Positions 63,241 through 64,000 of a DNA stretch of 64,000 nt are shown one piece after another (position 1 is the stretch's first letter; the number at the start of each line of letters is the position of its first letter). Origin of the DNA: Marivivens aquimaris (GTDB lineage Bacteria > Pseudomonadota > Alphaproteobacteria > Rhodobacterales > Rhodobacteraceae); contig NZ_JADBGB010000001.1 of NCBI RefSeq assembly GCF_015220045.1, positions 1,951,001 through 2,015,000 on the forward strand, given 5' to 3'. The position numbers and the translations under genes are program-made. Under the pieces are notes generated by a model that was given only the letters and a program-made list of their open reading frames with translations, had not been told where the DNA came from and searched no databases.

Positions 63241-63510
63241 ATGCGCATCCTGCTTGCCCTTCCCCTCGTCCTCGCTGCCTGCACGAACATCCCGTCGCTG
63301 GGCGGCAAACCCGATGACGACACCGCCTATCCCGAACTGGTGAACCTCAATACGCTTTTGGCGTCGGTGCCCGAGGCGACCGAGAACGAGCAGAGCAACC
63401 TCCTTGCCCGCGCCGCTGCACTTCGTGCCCGTGCCGAGACCATCCGCCAGATGGATTTCGAAAACATGGACATTGAAAGTGAAGATGCGGACGCCTCTTC
63501 GTTGCAGTGA
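63241..63510 (+). CDS. small predicted lipoprotein
   Basis: An 89-residue protein with a lipoprotein signal (RILLALPLVLAACTN, lipobox LAAC). A short acidic helical region follows (ENEQSNLLARAAALRARAET). No known domain. Start MRILLALP is used; an extension of 18 residues would give a non-signal N-terminus. It precedes hom by 56 bases. Confidence 0.8.
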   Translation: MRILLALPLVLAACTNIPSLGGKPDDDTAYPELVNLNTLLASVPEATENEQSNLLARAAALRARAETIRQMDFENMDIESEDADASSLQ

Positions 63511-63566
63511 CGGGCGGGACAGGATAACAGCACTGCGATACTTTCCGATTAACGTGGAATCCAACC

Positions 63567-64000
63567 ATGAGTGACGCACTTCGTCTTGGTATTGCGGGTC
63601 TCGGCACCGTCGGTGTCGGTGTGATCCGCATCGTTCAGAAACACGCTGATATGCTGCGTGCACGAACCGGACGCGACGTGGTCATCACAGCGGTTTCGGC
63701 CCGTTCGAAAGACAAGGATCGCGGCGTTGATCTGTCTGCCTACGCATGGGAAGACGATCCGGTCGCACTGGCGGCGCGCGATGACGTCGACGTCTATGTC
63801 GAACTGATGGGCGGCGAAAACGGCTCGGCCAAAGCTTCCATCGAAAAAGCCATCGCCTGCGGCAAGGACGTCGTGACCGCGAACAAGGCACTCCTCGCGC
63901 ACCATGGGCAGGCGCTCGCCGAAGCTGCCGAAGCCAAAGGCAACGTCGTTCGTTTCGAAGCTGCCGTCGCTGGCGGTATCCCCGTTATCAAATCGCTGAC
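63567..64000 (+). CDS. hom: homoserine dehydrogenase (N-terminal part, runs off the window)
   Basis: Reduces aspartate semialdehyde to homoserine, the branch point to threonine and methionine. Only the first 144 codons are present. The Rossmann motif LGIAGLGTVGVGVIRI is at the N-terminus. VELMGGENGSAKASIEKAIACGKDVVTANKALLA and AAVAGGIPVIKSL match the NAD-binding domain and the start of the catalytic domain. The C-terminal catalytic and ACT domains cannot be assessed. Confidence 0.96.
   Translation, partial: MSDALRLGIAGLGTVGVGVIRIVQKHADMLRARTGRDVVITAVSARSKDKDRGVDLSAYAWEDDPVALAARDDVDVYVELMGGENGSAKASIEKAIACGKDVVTANKALLAHHGQALAEAAEAKGNVVRFEAAVAGGIPVIKSL

Overview
The window is ordinary chromosomal DNA of a GC-rich alphaproteobacterium, almost certainly a Rhodobacterales / Roseobacter-group marine bacterium. 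Supporting evidence: the glyQ-hypothetical-glyS-ppdK order; the nrdR-ribD / ribE-ribB-ribH-nusB riboflavin cluster; carD-fdxA-S4-SUV3-type helicase; a SAM-II riboswitch on metZ; a tRNA-His without G-1; a GAAC-N7-GAAC type LexA box; and many small protein families typical of this order. I see no rRNA, prophage, transposon, CRISPR array or integrase. The window opens inside glmM (minus strand) and closes inside hom (plus strand).

Layout. 1-9.5 kb (minus): glyQ, an envelope-anchored hypothetical, glyS, ppdK, a SleB-like cell-wall hydrolase, folB, folP and glmM. 9.6-13.3 kb: a secreted trypsin-fold protein without its catalytic triad, a TrkH-type potassium channel subunit and a DUF1127 protein. 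13.4-16 kb: folE2 and metZ, with a SAM-II riboswitch leader. 16-24 kb: GST, Dabb protein, yciB, an EamA transporter, ftsY, an AlkB-like membrane hydroxylase, xseA and purD. 24-30.4 kb: carD, fdxA, S4 protein, helicase, TPR protein, SCP2 protein and a lipase-like hydrolase. 30.4-39.9 kb: pepF, a nuclease-fold protein, an M19 dipeptidase, a capsule-type protein, an oxidoreductase, rpoH, rluD, tRNA-His and mmcB with its SOS box.

40-51 kb: a DUF308 membrane protein pair, nusB, ribH, ribBX, a conserved unknown and ribE. Three plus-strand capsule genes (kpsS, a Wza-like lipoprotein, kpsC) then separate these from ribD-nrdR. 51-64 kb: yjbQ, a secreted hypothetical, a divergent HxlR regulator / NmrA-type reductase pair, rpoD, dnaG, glutamate dehydrogenase, a three-gene TadG/TadE-like operon, a small membrane protein, a pirin, a lipoprotein and hom.

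Functional themes: folate (folE2, folB, folP), riboflavin (ribB, ribH, ribE, ribD), methionine/threonine (metZ, hom), replication and transcription (dnaG, rpoD, rpoH, nusB, carD) and cell surface (capsule, Tad-like proteins, wall hydrolase). No wholly new multi-gene system is evident. The best leads are cis-regulatory and structural: a nested hairpin that covers the ppdK ribosome-binding site; a hairpin on the rpoH ribosome-binding site; the SAM-II/metZ leader; divergent genes whose start codons share one CATG; a complete pseudoprotease; and the capsule genes lodged between the two halves of the riboflavin cluster. Start codons were chosen from visible Shine-Dalgarno sequences and family N-termini, so many genes are shorter than their longest open frame.
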